NCBI GenBank assembly: GCA_003216195.1 | Contig: QCJF01000007.1 | Span: 30,414-94,413 of the forward strand | Length of the DNA: 64,000 nt | Origin: Pelagibacteraceae bacterium AG-404-P08 | GTDB lineage: Bacteria > Pseudomonadota > Alphaproteobacteria > HIMB59 | Direction: 5' to 3' | Part shown: piece by piece, positions 46,731 to 55,928 of the stretch | Layout of the letters: every line of letters begins with the position of its first letter | Numbering within the stretch: the first letter of the stretch is position 1 | The notes under the pieces: generated by a model | Told to the model about the DNA's origin: nothing | The model's database searches: none | What the model saw: the letters and a program-made list of their open reading frames with translations, nothing else | Translations under genes and position numbers: made by a program

Positions 46731-47708
46731 TTAGTTAAAGTTTTTAATGATCTCACCGTGCTTAGCATATTCGATTGCTAAGAAATCTTTAAGACCAAAA
46801 CCCTCTAACCAGCTCATTAACTTTCCATCGTCGATGTTGAAAGTTTGGAACTCGTTATCATGATAAACAGTGTGAAGAAGTCCTGTGTAGTACTTCTCTA
46901 CCTCTGCATCAATACCAGCTGGAGCCATAAATGCTCTCATCATATAGTATTCAAGATCAGGATAACCTAATTCATATGAAGATGGTACATCTGGGAATGC
47001 AGGATTTCTCTCAGGAGTCATCATAACTAATGCTTTTGAATCACCTGATTGATAGAATCCCATTTGCTCAGAAGGGTTGTTTAATGTGAAATCTGACTCG
47101 CCGCCAACTAGACCTTTTGCAACAGCACCACCACCATCATATGGTACGTACTTTGCATCAAATCCAAACTGACCTCTCATCATACCAAGAAGTAATTCGT
47201 CCTCAGACATACTTCCTGTACCACCCATTACTAGACCATTGCCTTTAGCAAGTGCGATGAAGTCATCAAATGTTTCTACACCTTGAGTATTTTTACCTTC
47301 AGTTGCAATCCATACTAAGAATGTATCTGTAATAAGTCTTGCTAATGGTGTGAAGTCATTAAAGAAGTCAATTCCTAACTCAGGCTGGTTAACAGGTGTA
47401 GTTAGAACATTGTTAAGAGTAATGATAAGTGTGTGCTCATCACCAGCTTTTTTCTTAACATAAGTCATAGCTTCACCACCAGAACCACCTTTTTTATTAA
47501 TTGGAATCACTGGCTTAGATGCATAGTCGTTTTTCTCGATAACACCTTGAACTAATCTAGCAATTTCGTCAGCTCCACCACCTTGACCAGCTGGGATAAT
47601 AAGCTCAATAGGCTTCTTTGGACTAAAAGGCTTCGCAGAAGACACTGAACTAACAGCGACAAGTGAAAGTGAAACAATAACTAATGCTAATTTTTTAATT
47701 ATTGACAT
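46731..47708 (-). CDS. tctC: Tripartite tricarboxylate-type transporter, periplasmic binding protein
   Basis: 325 residues with a Sec signal peptide (hydrophobic 6-20, cleavage probably after SSA about 25) and a Bug/TctC domain (ELIIPAGQGGGADEIARL, NKKGGSGGEAMTYV, GGTGSMSEDELLL). It starts the tctC-tctB-tctA-gntR-ThDP-frc-formyltransferase series with a strong ribosome site (AGGAGGA). The ligand is presumably the acid processed by the downstream enzymes. Confidence 0.9.
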   Translation of the reverse strand: MSIIKKLALVIVSLSLVAVSSVSSAKPFSPKKPIELIIPAGQGGGADEIARLVQGVIEKNDYASKPVIPINKKGGSGGEAMTYVKKKAGDEHTLIITLNNVLTTPVNQPELGIDFFNDFTPLARLITDTFLVWIATEGKNTQGVETFDDFIALAKGNGLVMGGTGSMSEDELLLGMMRGQFGFDAKYVPYDGGGAVAKGLVGGESDFTLNNPSEQMGFYQSGDSKALVMMTPERNPAFPDVPSSYELGYPDLEYYMMRAFMAPAGIDAEVEKYYTGLLHTVYHDNEFQTFNIDDGKLMSWLEGFGLKDFLAIEYAKHGEIIKNFN

Positions 47709-47828
47709 ATTGTTTCCTCCTATAGGTTAAACAGTACAATAAACTATTTAAGAGAATATTAAAAATACATTCTTAATTTAGGATTTAGTTTAAAATTAGA
47801 AAAAAACCTTGTATTAGCATTGATTTTC

Positions 47829-47877
47829 TTGACATTTACAACAGTGATTGTGTTATTTAATTGTATAATGTATACAA
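47829..47877 (+). promoter_or_regulatory. Promoter plus GntR-type operator for the quinone reductase-sucCD operon
   Basis: TTGACA at 47829-47834 is a consensus -35; a weak -10 (TTATTT near 47853-47858) follows at 18 bases. The palindrome TTGTATAATGTATACAA (47861-47877) lies where transcription would start and shares 13 central bases with the operator at 43929-43945. This also sits 153 bp upstream of tctC and could serve both directions. Confidence 0.5.
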
Positions 47878-47896
47878 AATACCACAGGCAGTTAAA

Positions 47897-48871
47897 TTGA
47901 AGTTTATAAATTATAAAGATGGAAGTTTGTTTCTAGACGAAATAGAGATCGCTGACCCTCTTGATGAACAAATCCAAATTGAAATTCATTTCGCTGGAAT
48001 AAATAGAGCAGATATTCTCCAAAAAAAAGGACATTACCCACCACCCTCAGGTGAGAGTGAAATTATTGGATTAGAGTGTTCCGGAATAGTTACAAAATTA
48101 GGAAAGTCAGTAAAAAACTTTAGTTTAGGAGAACAAGTTTGTGCAATTCTTGGAGGCGGCGGATATGCGGAGTACGTAAATGTTAATGAAAAACAAGTAA
48201 TGCCATTACCAAAAAATTTAAATTTACATGAAGCTGGCTGCTTACCAGAAACCACACTTACTGTTTTTGAGAATATTTTCAATGTATCTAAATTTCAATT
48301 AGATGAGGCGATTTTGATACATGGTGGAAGTAGTGGTATCGGCACAACTGCTATTTCAATTCTTAAAAATTATACAAAAAATATTTTTGTAACCGCTGGT
48401 ACGAGTGAGAAATGTAAGAGTTGTATCGAATTAGGAGCCACTGATGCTATTAACTACAAAGAAACAGATTTTGAAGAATATTTTAATCAGAAAAAATTAA
48501 AGGTTGATGTAATATTAGATATGGTTGGAGGAGATTACTTAAAAAAAAATTTAAAAATATTAAATTTTAAAGGAAGACTCACTTATATTGCTGCTCTTGG
48601 TGGGATTAAAGCAGAAACTAATCTTTTACATATAATGAATAAACAATTAAAAATATCTGGATCAACATTAAGATCAAGATCTCCTTCTGAAAAGGGAAAT
48701 ATTGTTGATCAGGTTGTCAAAGAAATATGGCCTTTGATAGAGAATGATAAATATAAACCAACGATTTTTGAAACTTTTAATATGAATGATGTGAATACAG
48801 CACATGAGGTTATGGAAAAATCTGACCATATAGGAAAAATAGTTTTAAGCATAAAAGGAGAAAAACAATGA
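47897..48871 (+). CDS. NADPH:quinone reductase, zinc-free MDR family
   Basis: About 324 residues from a TTG at 47897 (MKFINYKDG). An in-frame TTG at 47861 would add 12 residues but coincides with the operator, so I prefer the inner start. The medium-chain reductase fold has [18 protein letters not shown] at the N terminus and a nucleotide-binding [12 protein letters not shown] near the middle. It resembles PIG3/QOR enzymes that reduce quinones with NADPH. Its end overlaps sucC by 4 bases (ATGA), an unusual partner. Confidence 0.85.
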   Translation: MKFINYKDGSLFLDEIEIADPLDEQIQIEIHFAGINRADILQKKGHYPPPSGESEIIGLECSGIVTKLGKSVKNFSLGEQVCAILGGGGYAEYVNVNEKQVMPLPKNLNLHEAGCLPETTLTVFENIFNVSKFQLDEAILIHGGSSGIGTTAISILKNYTKNIFVTAGTSEKCKSCIELGATDAINYKETDFEEYFNQKKLKVDVILDMVGGDYLKKNLKILNFKGRLTYIAALGGIKAETNLLHIMNKQLKISGSTLRSRSPSEKGNIVDQVVKEIWPLIENDKYKPTIFETFNMNDVNTAHEVMEKSDHIGKIVLSIKGEKQ

Positions 48872-50055
48872 ATCTGCACGAATACCAAGCGAAAATATTA
48901 TTAAAAAATAATAACGTTAGAGTTTTAAATGGCTACCCAGTATTAGATGATAGCGATATAGAAGCTGCTGTAGACTCTATCCAAACGCCCGTTATGGTTG
49001 TGAAGTCTCAAATTCATGCAGGTGGAAGAGGCGCAGGAAAATTTACAGATAGTGGTGATGACAAAGGTGGTGTGAGAGTTTGCTTCTCAAAAGATGAAGC
49101 CAAAGACAATGCAAAAAAAATGTTTGGTAAAACTTTAGTTACAAAACAAACAGGTCCAAGTGGAAAACAGGTAAATAGACTTTATATTGAGGAAGGGTGT
49201 GATATCAAAAAAGAGTACTATCTAAGTATGCTCGTGGATAGAGCCTCATCTTCAATTTCAATTATAGCCTCTACTGAGGGTGGTATGGAAATTGAGGAGG
49301 TAGCAGAAAAGCAACCTGAAAAAATTATTACTGTTAATGTCCCTGGGGACAGTATTATTGACCAAAATAGTTTAAATAAATTAACTGAGGGTCTAAAGAT
49401 AGATCAAAACCTATCAAATGATTTTTGTGATCAAATTCAAAAAATTTTCAATAGCTTTTTATCCTCAGATGCCTCTTTAGTAGAGGTTAATCCTTTTGTA
49501 TTGACTGGTGAGGGTAATTTTTTGGCTTTAGATGCGAAGGTATCGATAGATGATAATGCTCTATATAAACATAAAGATATAGCTTCGATGAGAGATGAAA
49601 CTGAAGAGGACCCTGCAGAGATTGAGGCTTCAAAACATGAGCTTAACTACGTCAAATTAGATGGTCAAATTGGATGCATGGTAAATGGAGCTGGTCTTGC
49701 AATGGGGACAATGGATATAATTAAATTACATGGTGGAAGTCCTGCAAATTTTCTAGATGTTGGAGGAGGAGCTACAAAAGAGAGAGTGGCAAAAGCTTTT
49801 TCTATAATTCTGCAAGATCCAAATGTAAAAGCTATTTTGGTAAATATTTTTGGTGGCATTATGAAATGTGACATTATCGCTGAGGGTGTGGTAGCTGCAG
49901 CTAAAGAGCTATCTATTCAAGTTCCATTGGTGGTAAGGTTAGAGGGAACCAATGTTGACCTAGGAAAAGAAATTTTAAATAAATCTGGGCTGTCAATTAT
50001 TTCGGCAGATAATTTAGAAGATGCAGCTCAAAAGGCAGTTAGGGCTTTAAACTAA
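48868..50055 (+). CDS. sucC: Succinyl-CoA synthetase beta subunit
   Basis: 395 residues, ATP-grasp, with [14 protein letters not shown] near 46-59, [23 protein letters not shown] and [11 protein letters not shown]. The HAGGRGxGKF form and overall length indicate SucC rather than malate-CoA ligase MtkA. It makes or uses succinyl-CoA with SucD. The stop-start overlap with the quinone reductase and the absence of sucAB nearby are atypical. Confidence 0.92.
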   Translation: MNLHEYQAKILLKNNNVRVLNGYPVLDDSDIEAAVDSIQTPVMVVKSQIHAGGRGAGKFTDSGDDKGGVRVCFSKDEAKDNAKKMFGKTLVTKQTGPSGKQVNRLYIEEGCDIKKEYYLSMLVDRASSSISIIASTEGGMEIEEVAEKQPEKIITVNVPGDSIIDQNSLNKLTEGLKIDQNLSNDFCDQIQKIFNSFLSSDASLVEVNPFVLTGEGNFLALDAKVSIDDNALYKHKDIASMRDETEEDPAEIEASKHELNYVKLDGQIGCMVNGAGLAMGTMDIIKLHGGSPANFLDVGGGATKERVAKAFSIILQDPNVKAILVNIFGGIMKCDIIAEGVVAAAKELSIQVPLVVRLEGTNVDLGKEILNKSGLSIISADNLEDAAQKAVRALN

Positions 50056-50065
50056 AGGAGAAATT

Positions 50066-50938
50066 ATGTCAGTATTAATTAATAAAAACACAAAAGTTAT
50101 TTGCCAGGGTTTTACTGGTTCTCAAGGAACATTTCACTCAGAACAAGCTATAAAATATGGAACTCAAATGGTTGGTGGGGTGACACCAAAGAAAGGTGGT
50201 CAAGAGCATTTAGGACTTCCTGTGTTTAATAGTGTTAAAGAGGCAAAAGACAAAACAGATGCAAATGCAACTGTAATATACGTTCCACCTCCTTTTGCAG
50301 CTGGTGCTATAATTGAAGCGATTGATGCAGACATGGAACTAATTGTTTGTATAACTGAAGGAGTTCCAGTTCTTGATATGATGCAAGTAAAAAGAAAATT
50401 GGAAAAATCAAAATCGCGTTTAATTGGACCCAACTGCCCTGGAATAATTACACCTGATGAATGCAAAATAGGCATTATGCCAGGTCATATTCACCAAAAA
50501 GGAAAAATAGGAGTTGTTAGTAGATCTGGCACACTAACATATGAAGCAGTAGCACAAACTTCTGCTGTAGGTCTGGGTCAATCGACTTGTATTGGTATTG
50601 GGGGAGATCCTATTAACGGAACAAACTTTATAGATTGCCTTGATCTTTTTTTAAAAGATCCCGAAACTGAAGGTATCATAATGATCGGAGAGATTGGTGG
50701 AACTGCTGAAGAGGAAGCTGCAGAATTTATTAAAAAATCTGAAATAAAAAAACCAGTTGCCTCTTTTATAGCTGGTGCTAGTGCTCCAGCTGGAAAAAGA
50801 ATGGGTCATGCAGGAGCTATTATTTCTGGTGGAAAAGGCACTGCAGAGTCAAAGTTTAGTGCTTTAGAAGAAGCAGGAGTTCATATATCCAAATCACCAG
50901 CAAAGCTAGGTGAGACAATCAAAGAGGCTTTAAACTAA
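50066..50938 (+). CDS. sucD: Succinyl-CoA synthetase alpha subunit
   Basis: 290 residues with the CoA-binding N-terminal domain ([32 protein letters not shown]) and the phosphorylated histidine H248 in [10 protein letters not shown]. It follows sucC by 10 bases with a good ribosome site (AAAGGAG). It completes the TCA-cycle step and could supply succinyl-CoA to the neighbouring CoA transferase. Confidence 0.95.
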   Translation: MSVLINKNTKVICQGFTGSQGTFHSEQAIKYGTQMVGGVTPKKGGQEHLGLPVFNSVKEAKDKTDANATVIYVPPPFAAGAIIEAIDADMELIVCITEGVPVLDMMQVKRKLEKSKSRLIGPNCPGIITPDECKIGIMPGHIHQKGKIGVVSRSGTLTYEAVAQTSAVGLGQSTCIGIGGDPINGTNFIDCLDLFLKDPETEGIIMIGEIGGTAEEEAAEFIKKSEIKKPVASFIAGASAPAGKRMGHAGAIISGGKGTAESKFSALEEAGVHISKSPAKLGETIKEALN

Positions 50939-51912
50939 TATAATTTAGCTTCTTTAGCTCTAAGTTTGGTTAAAGCAAGAACTGTATCAATTGTAGGTGT
51001 TGGAACATTTGTAATTTTTCCAAGCTCTTGAACAGAAGTGATTAAAGCATCAATCTCCATAGGTCTATCACGTTCTAAATCTTGTAGCATAGATGTTTTA
51101 TGTTCGCCAACTGCTTTAGCTGCATCAATTCTTCTCTCAACATCGAAAGGCTTGTCTATTCCTAAATTTTGAGAAATTGCATGAGCTTCATTCATCATAT
51201 TTTTTATGACTGCTCTGACTTCGTCGTTGCTACAAATTTTGACAAGTGTAGATGTTGTAAGTGCGCTAATAGGATTAAGAGAAAGATTACCAAAAAGTTT
51301 TAACCAGATATCACCTTTTATATTAGGTCTAACAGGTGCTTGAAAGCCTGCTTTCTCTAAAGTTTCAGAAAGATTTTTAATTCTATCTGTTTCCTCTCCA
51401 TTTATTTCTCCTAGTTGAAACTTATCTCCCTCTAAGTGCTGAATAACACCTGGTTTGATAACTTCTGATGCGGGATTAACTATACAGCCGATTATTTTTT
51501 CAGGGCCAATTCGATTCCATTGACTTCCATCTGGATCGACTGAAGTAACTTTTTTATCTTTGAAATCAGGGTTAGTGTGATTGTAGAAATACCACCATGG
51601 GATACCATTCACACCCCAAACAAATGAAGTATCATCTTTCATAAGAACTTCAAATGCATCAAGACAACCCGGAACTGAATGAGCTTTTAGAGTAACAAAA
51701 ATATAGTCTTGCTTTCCAGCTTTTTCCGCGGTGTCTACACACTTTGGATATACAACTAGTTCTTTGCCATCTTTTCTTAATCTCAATCCATCTTGCTTGA
51801 TAGCCTGATAATGAGGCCCTCTAGCAATTAAAGTTACATCTGCACCTATCTCAGTGAGTTTTGCTCCCAGATAACCACCAATAGCTCCTGCACCGTAAAT
51901 ACAAATTTTCAT
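50935..51912 (-). CDS. Ketopantoate reductase-like 2-keto acid reductase
   Basis: 325 residues. The NADP-binding [11 protein letters not shown] is at 7-17, with the PanE/ApbA C-terminal helical domain ([33 protein letters not shown]). The family reduces ketopantoate, but several members act on other 2-keto acids. It starts right at the sgaA stop, so reduction of hydroxypyruvate or glyoxylate is a possible alternative. No panB or panC is nearby. Convergent 4-base overlap with sucD. Confidence 0.8.
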   Translation of the reverse strand: MKICIYGAGAIGGYLGAKLTEIGADVTLIARGPHYQAIKQDGLRLRKDGKELVVYPKCVDTAEKAGKQDYIFVTLKAHSVPGCLDAFEVLMKDDTSFVWGVNGIPWWYFYNHTNPDFKDKKVTSVDPDGSQWNRIGPEKIIGCIVNPASEVIKPGVIQHLEGDKFQLGEINGEETDRIKNLSETLEKAGFQAPVRPNIKGDIWLKLFGNLSLNPISALTTSTLVKICSNDEVRAVIKNMMNEAHAISQNLGIDKPFDVERRIDAAKAVGEHKTSMLQDLERDRPMEIDALITSVQELGKITNVPTPTIDTVLALTKLRAKEAKLY

Positions 51913-53073
51913 TTAAGCCTTTAAATGTTTGATGGCAGCAGCAACACCACTTCCAAGTTCAAATTTTATTCCCACATCGTACATGGCTAATTCTGCAGTA
52001 GAAATTGCACCTAAAATCATGGTGCTATTTAAATCTCCAAGGTGGCCTATTCTAAACAACTTTCCAGCTACTTTATTAAGCCCTCCTCCAAACGAGGTGT
52101 TATACTTGTTGTATGCTGTTTTAACAACATCAGTAGAGTCTATTCCTTCAGGTACCATTATTGCTGTGACAGTATTTGAATAAAGTGATGGATCTTTTGC
52201 ACAAAGTTTAAGACCCCATGCACTAGAAGCTTTTTGAACAGCTTGTGCTAGAAATTTATGACGTGCATAAATGTTATCAATTCCCTCTTCCATCATCATA
52301 TTCAGTGCCTCTCTAAGTCCTCTTAGAAGTGGCATTGGATTAGTATAAGGCCAATAGCCTGTTTCATTTATTTTAAGCATATCATGATAATCATAGTAAG
52401 CTCTGGGTAAGTTCGATGTTTTTGCAATTTCTAAAGCCTTTTGGCTTACACAAGATATAGCTAAACCAGCAGGTAACATAAATCCTTTTTGAGAGCCTGA
52501 AACTGCAACATCAACCCCCCATGCATCCATTTCAAATTTGATTGAACCTATTGAGCTTACGCCATCAACAAATAGTAAGGCAGGATGATTAAGATTATTT
52601 AAAAGGTCCCTTGTTGCTTTGACATCATTTGTAACCCCTGTGGAGGTTTCATTGTGAGTTACAAGAACTGCTTTAATATTATGTTCTTTATCCTCTGATA
52701 ATATTTTTTCAAATTCGTCATGAGGCGTCCCGGAACCCCACTCTAAATCAACTTCCTCAACTTCAATGTGTAGTTTTTTACACATTTCTATCCAAAGGTG
52801 TGAAAAATGTCCAAATCTAGCTGATAAAACTTTATCTCCCTTACTCAATAAATTTGTAAGTGCTGCTTCCCATCCACTTGAACCTGTGCCAGGGAATATA
52901 ATTGGTTGTGCAGATGTTGTCTCAAAAACTTTTTTTAAATCGTTTATTAGTGGGTGCCAAAATTTATCCATACCGGGTGCACGATGGTCTTCGTTTGAAA
53001 TATCCATCGCCTGTCTTACCCTATCTGGCATGTTTGTAGGTCCTGGTACGAAAAGTGAAATTTTACCTGGCAT
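51913..53073 (-). CDS. sgaA: Serine-glyoxylate (alanine-glyoxylate) aminotransferase
   Basis: 386 residues, class V aminotransferase. The N-terminal FVPGPTNMPDRVRQAM is typical of SgaA/AGT. D170 (LLFVDGVSSIG) and K196 (SGSQKGFM) bind PLP. The enzyme makes glycine and hydroxypyruvate from glyoxylate and serine (or uses alanine as donor). In a THF-linked one-carbon metabolism it would drain serine made from glycine and methylene-THF. It heads a two-gene unit with the ketopantoate-reductase-like gene. Confidence 0.88.
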   Translation of the reverse strand: MPGKISLFVPGPTNMPDRVRQAMDISNEDHRAPGMDKFWHPLINDLKKVFETTSAQPIIFPGTGSSGWEAALTNLLSKGDKVLSARFGHFSHLWIEMCKKLHIEVEEVDLEWGSGTPHDEFEKILSEDKEHNIKAVLVTHNETSTGVTNDVKATRDLLNNLNHPALLFVDGVSSIGSIKFEMDAWGVDVAVSGSQKGFMLPAGLAISCVSQKALEIAKTSNLPRAYYDYHDMLKINETGYWPYTNPMPLLRGLREALNMMMEEGIDNIYARHKFLAQAVQKASSAWGLKLCAKDPSLYSNTVTAIMVPEGIDSTDVVKTAYNKYNTSFGGGLNKVAGKLFRIGHLGDLNSTMILGAISTAELAMYDVGIKFELGSGVAAAIKHLKA

Positions 53074-53141
53074 AATTTACTCTATATCCTTTCTATACAA
53101 ATAATGACCTTATAGATTGCTTTAATACAATATTTATTAAA

Positions 53142-53158
53142 ATTTCACAAAGTGAAAT
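53142..53158. terminator. Inverted repeat between tRNA-Glu and sgaA
   Basis: ATTTCAC-AAA-GTGAAAT is a perfect 7-bp inverted repeat. Read on the minus strand it follows the tRNA-Glu 3' end by 16 bases and is followed by TTTTAAT, so it may be a weak intrinsic terminator; it could equally be an operator 70 bp upstream of sgaA. Confidence 0.4.
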
Positions 53159-53174
53159 AAAAAAGTCAATATTT

Positions 53175-53249
53175 TGGCATCTCCTACGGGAATCGAACCC
53201 GTGTCTTCACCGTGAAAGGGTGATGTCCTAACCGCTAGACGAAGGAGAC
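53175..53249 (-). tRNA. tRNA-Glu (anticodon TTC)
   Basis: 75 bases with encoded CCA (53175-53177). The minus strand folds into a full cloverleaf: acceptor GTCTCCT/AGGAGAT, D-arm GTCT/GGAC, anticodon stem TCACC/GGTGA with loop CTTTCAC, T-arm ACGGG-TTCGATT-CCCGT. The TTC anticodon and D-arm are typical of tRNA-Glu. Confidence 0.97.
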
Positions 53250-53296
53250 ATCGGTGTTTAAAACAAACAAAATAGCTAGATTTACTAAAAAATCAA

Positions 53297-55015
53297 TCAA
53301 TGAATATCTTCAAGATGAATTATAGTTTTTTCACTATAAGTATCTTTTTTTACCTTAAAATAGCAATTAAACTCTGGTTTGTTTGATAAATAATTTTTTA
53401 ATTCTTCAGATGAAATATCGAAGAACATGCCCTCACATGAAAAGCCAAGATTATCAGATACTTTTAATTTGGCATGCTTATCTTTAAAAATTTGTAATAT
53501 TTCAATTTTAGCATTTTCAATTTTAAATATTGGCTCAGCATTTTGTTGACCAAAAGGACTTAAATACTCAAGGTCACTTAAAAGATTATTATTGATCACA
53601 TTAATATCAATTAAAGCGTCGTAAGACTTTTCATTTAAAATTTCCAGGTTATTTGTTTGTTCAATTAAAAAGTTTTTAAAGTCATCAACATTTTCTTTTT
53701 TTAAAGTAAAACCACAGGCTTTATGGTGACCGCCACCTTTAATCAAAATACCTTTTTCTGTAGCTTGCATCATCAATAATCCAATATTTTTTTCACCCTG
53801 CGATCTACCTGACCCAACAACCAAATCATTTGACTGAGTCATTACAAATGATGGACGATTATTAATACGCATTAATCTTCCAGCTATAATTCCCACAACA
53901 CCAATATGCCATTTTTCATCAAAGAAAAAATTTATATTTAAATTGTTATTAATGTTGATATCTATTTCTTTAACAATTTTCGATTGAATTTTTTGTCTGT
54001 TTTGGTTATGTAACTCAATAATTTGTGCGAACTGAACAGCTTGATGCATATTTTCTGAAGATAAAAGATTATAAGCAAGTAAAGACTCTCCCATCCTTCC
54101 TCCAGCGTTAATTCTAGGGCCTATAATGTATCCAAGATGATATTCAGATATTTTTTGTTTTATCTTTGAAAGATTAATCAGAGTTTGAATACCTTTATTA
54201 TTGTTTTCAGAATTAATAAGTCTCAATCCTTGTTTTACAAGTGTTCTATTTATATTGTTTAAAGGGACTAGGTCACAGATAGTAGCAAGGGAGACAAGAT
54301 CTAAATATTGTAATACATCTTTTTTTTCAAAGATTTCTTCATTGTTTAAAAAAACGATGACTAAAAATGATAGTGCTGTTGCACATAAATCATCAAGATT
54401 AGATTTATCCTCCGGTGTTTTAGGATTTATAACAATCGATTCATTAAAATAATGATCACATTCATGATGATCAATTACAAGAAGTTCTGCACCTTGGCTG
54501 TTAATATACTTCTGTTCATCAACATTATTGCTGCCACAATCTAAAACCAAAATGTTCGAACTAAATTCTAGTAATTTGTTACAGGCAGCTTTGCTTAATC
54601 CATAACCTTCATTTAATCTATTTGGAATATAAACAAAGACCTCAATGTCAAATTGTGCGAGATATTTTTTAAAAATTGATGCAGCACAGGCTCCGTCTAC
54701 ATCATAATCTGAGAATATAGAAATTTTTTTATCATTTTTTATTTTATTAAAAAATGAAGTTATTTTTTTTAAATTATTTAATTTTAAAATTTCATTAAAA
54801 GATATGTTATCTTTTAATTTTGAATTCAAAAAATTTGGTATTTTATTAACTTTACGATTTATTAATAATTTTGAAAGATTAATAGATATATTATTCTTTT
54901 GAGCGATTTCAAAAACTAATTCATCATTTAAATCTGAATTTAATGGTCTCCAAATAGTACCGTTAAAACTCTTATCAGTAGTCAAGTTGTTTGATGTCAA
55001 AGTTGTGTTTTCCAT
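53297..55015 (-). CDS. recJ: Single-stranded-DNA exonuclease RecJ
   Basis: 572 residues from the ATG at 55015, which has an AGAGAG ribosome site; it overlaps the end of glpX by 41 bases, and a TTG at 54985 would shorten that overlap. DHH-family motifs are seen: FSDYDVDGACAASIFK, VLDCGSN, LLVIDHHECDH and GGGHHKACGFTL. It is a 5'-3' exonuclease in recombination and mismatch repair. Confidence 0.92.
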   Translation of the reverse strand: MENTTLTSNNLTTDKSFNGTIWRPLNSDLNDELVFEIAQKNNISINLSKLLINRKVNKIPNFLNSKLKDNISFNEILKLNNLKKITSFFNKIKNDKKISIFSDYDVDGACAASIFKKYLAQFDIEVFVYIPNRLNEGYGLSKAACNKLLEFSSNILVLDCGSNNVDEQKYINSQGAELLVIDHHECDHYFNESIVINPKTPEDKSNLDDLCATALSFLVIVFLNNEEIFEKKDVLQYLDLVSLATICDLVPLNNINRTLVKQGLRLINSENNNKGIQTLINLSKIKQKISEYHLGYIIGPRINAGGRMGESLLAYNLLSSENMHQAVQFAQIIELHNQNRQKIQSKIVKEIDININNNLNINFFFDEKWHIGVVGIIAGRLMRINNRPSFVMTQSNDLVVGSGRSQGEKNIGLLMMQATEKGILIKGGGHHKACGFTLKKENVDDFKNFLIEQTNNLEILNEKSYDALIDINVINNNLLSDLEYLSPFGQQNAEPIFKIENAKIEILQIFKDKHAKLKVSDNLGFSCEGMFFDISSEELKNYLSNKPEFNCYFKVKKDTYSEKTIIHLEDIH

Positions 55016-55928
55016 CAATCTCTCTAATAGTTCCTGTTTTTGAACGCATCACAATAGAGTGTGTTGTAGCAAAATTCTTGTTTATGTTAATTCCACGAAG
55101 CATTGTACCATCAGTTACACCTGTAGCAGAAAACATAACATCTCCTTTAGCTAGATCGTTGAGCTTATAAATTTTATCTAAATTTGTTATGCCCGTTTTT
55201 TTCGCTCTATCAGTTTCTTGGTCATTATAAAAAATAAGCTGCCCCTCTAAATATCCTCCAACACATTGTAAAGCGGCTGCAGCTAGCACACCCTCTGGAG
55301 CGCCACCTATACCGTAATACATATCAATGTTACTACTATCTATGACAGAAGAAATGACAGCACTGACATCTCCATCACCAATAATTTTTATTCTAGCACC
55401 TGCAGATCTTATTATTTCAATATCTTCTTGGTGTCTTTCTCGATCTAAAACACATATTACTAAATCCTCAGTATTAATTTTTTTATATTCTGAAAGTGCT
55501 TTAATATTTGATCTAAGATCTTGGTTGAGAGATACAACATTTTCATTTTCAACCTTAGCTGAAATTTTTCTCATATAGACATCTGGTGCATTTAAAAAAC
55601 CACCCTCTTGAGCCAACGCAATAACAGCCATAGCGTTCTCTCCGCCTTTTGCTGTTATTGTAGTTCCCTCTAAAGGATCAAGGGCTATATCCACATTAGG
55701 GCCTCCCTGACCCACTTTCTCGCCTATGTAGAGCATGGGTGCTTCATCTCTCTCACCTTCACCTATAACAACTGTCCCAGATATTGTAAGAGAATTTAGA
55801 CACTTTCTCATTGCGTCAACTGCAGCTTGGTCAGCTGCCTTTTCATTTCCTCTTCCAATATGTTTAGAAGCAGCTAATGCTGCAAATTCAGAAACTCGAA
55901 CTAACTCAATAGCAAGATTTCTATCCAA
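54975..55928 (-). CDS. glpX: Fructose-1,6-bisphosphatase class II
   Basis: 317 residues with GEGERDEAPMLYIGE near 57-71, ALDPLEGTTITA near 82-93 and GIGGAPEGVLAAAAL, the class II FBPase pattern. It dephosphorylates fructose-1,6-bisphosphate in gluconeogenesis. The start is TTG, set by an 8-base overlap with the hom stop (TTGGATAG). The downstream recJ gene overlaps its end. Confidence 0.93.
   Translation of the reverse strand: MDRNLAIELVRVSEFAALAASKHIGRGNEKAADQAAVDAMRKCLNSLTISGTVVIGEGERDEAPMLYIGEKVGQGGPNVDIALDPLEGTTITAKGGENAMAVIALAQEGGFLNAPDVYMRKISAKVENENVVSLNQDLRSNIKALSEYKKINTEDLVICVLDRERHQEDIEIIRSAGARIKIIGDGDVSAVISSVIDSSNIDMYYGIGGAPEGVLAAAALQCVGGYLEGQLIFYNDQETDRAKKTGITNLDKIYKLNDLAKGDVMFSATGVTDGTMLRGININKNFATTHSIVMRSKTGTIREIDGKHNFDIKQLDY

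Noticed and set aside
47861..47896. Upstream TTG as start of the quinone reductase
   Set aside because: It would place the first 12 codons on the palindromic operator and add residues not seen in the family; the TTG at 47897 fits the usual N terminus.
48868..50938. Malate-CoA ligase (mtkAB) of the serine cycle
   Set aside because: The HAGGRGxGKF stretch and overall sequence fit SucC; MtkA has a different form there. sgaA nearby made the idea tempting.
52766..53104. 112-codon frame opposite sgaA and other long antisense frames
   Set aside because: These lie fully over well-supported genes and have no recognisable protein features; they are chance open frames.
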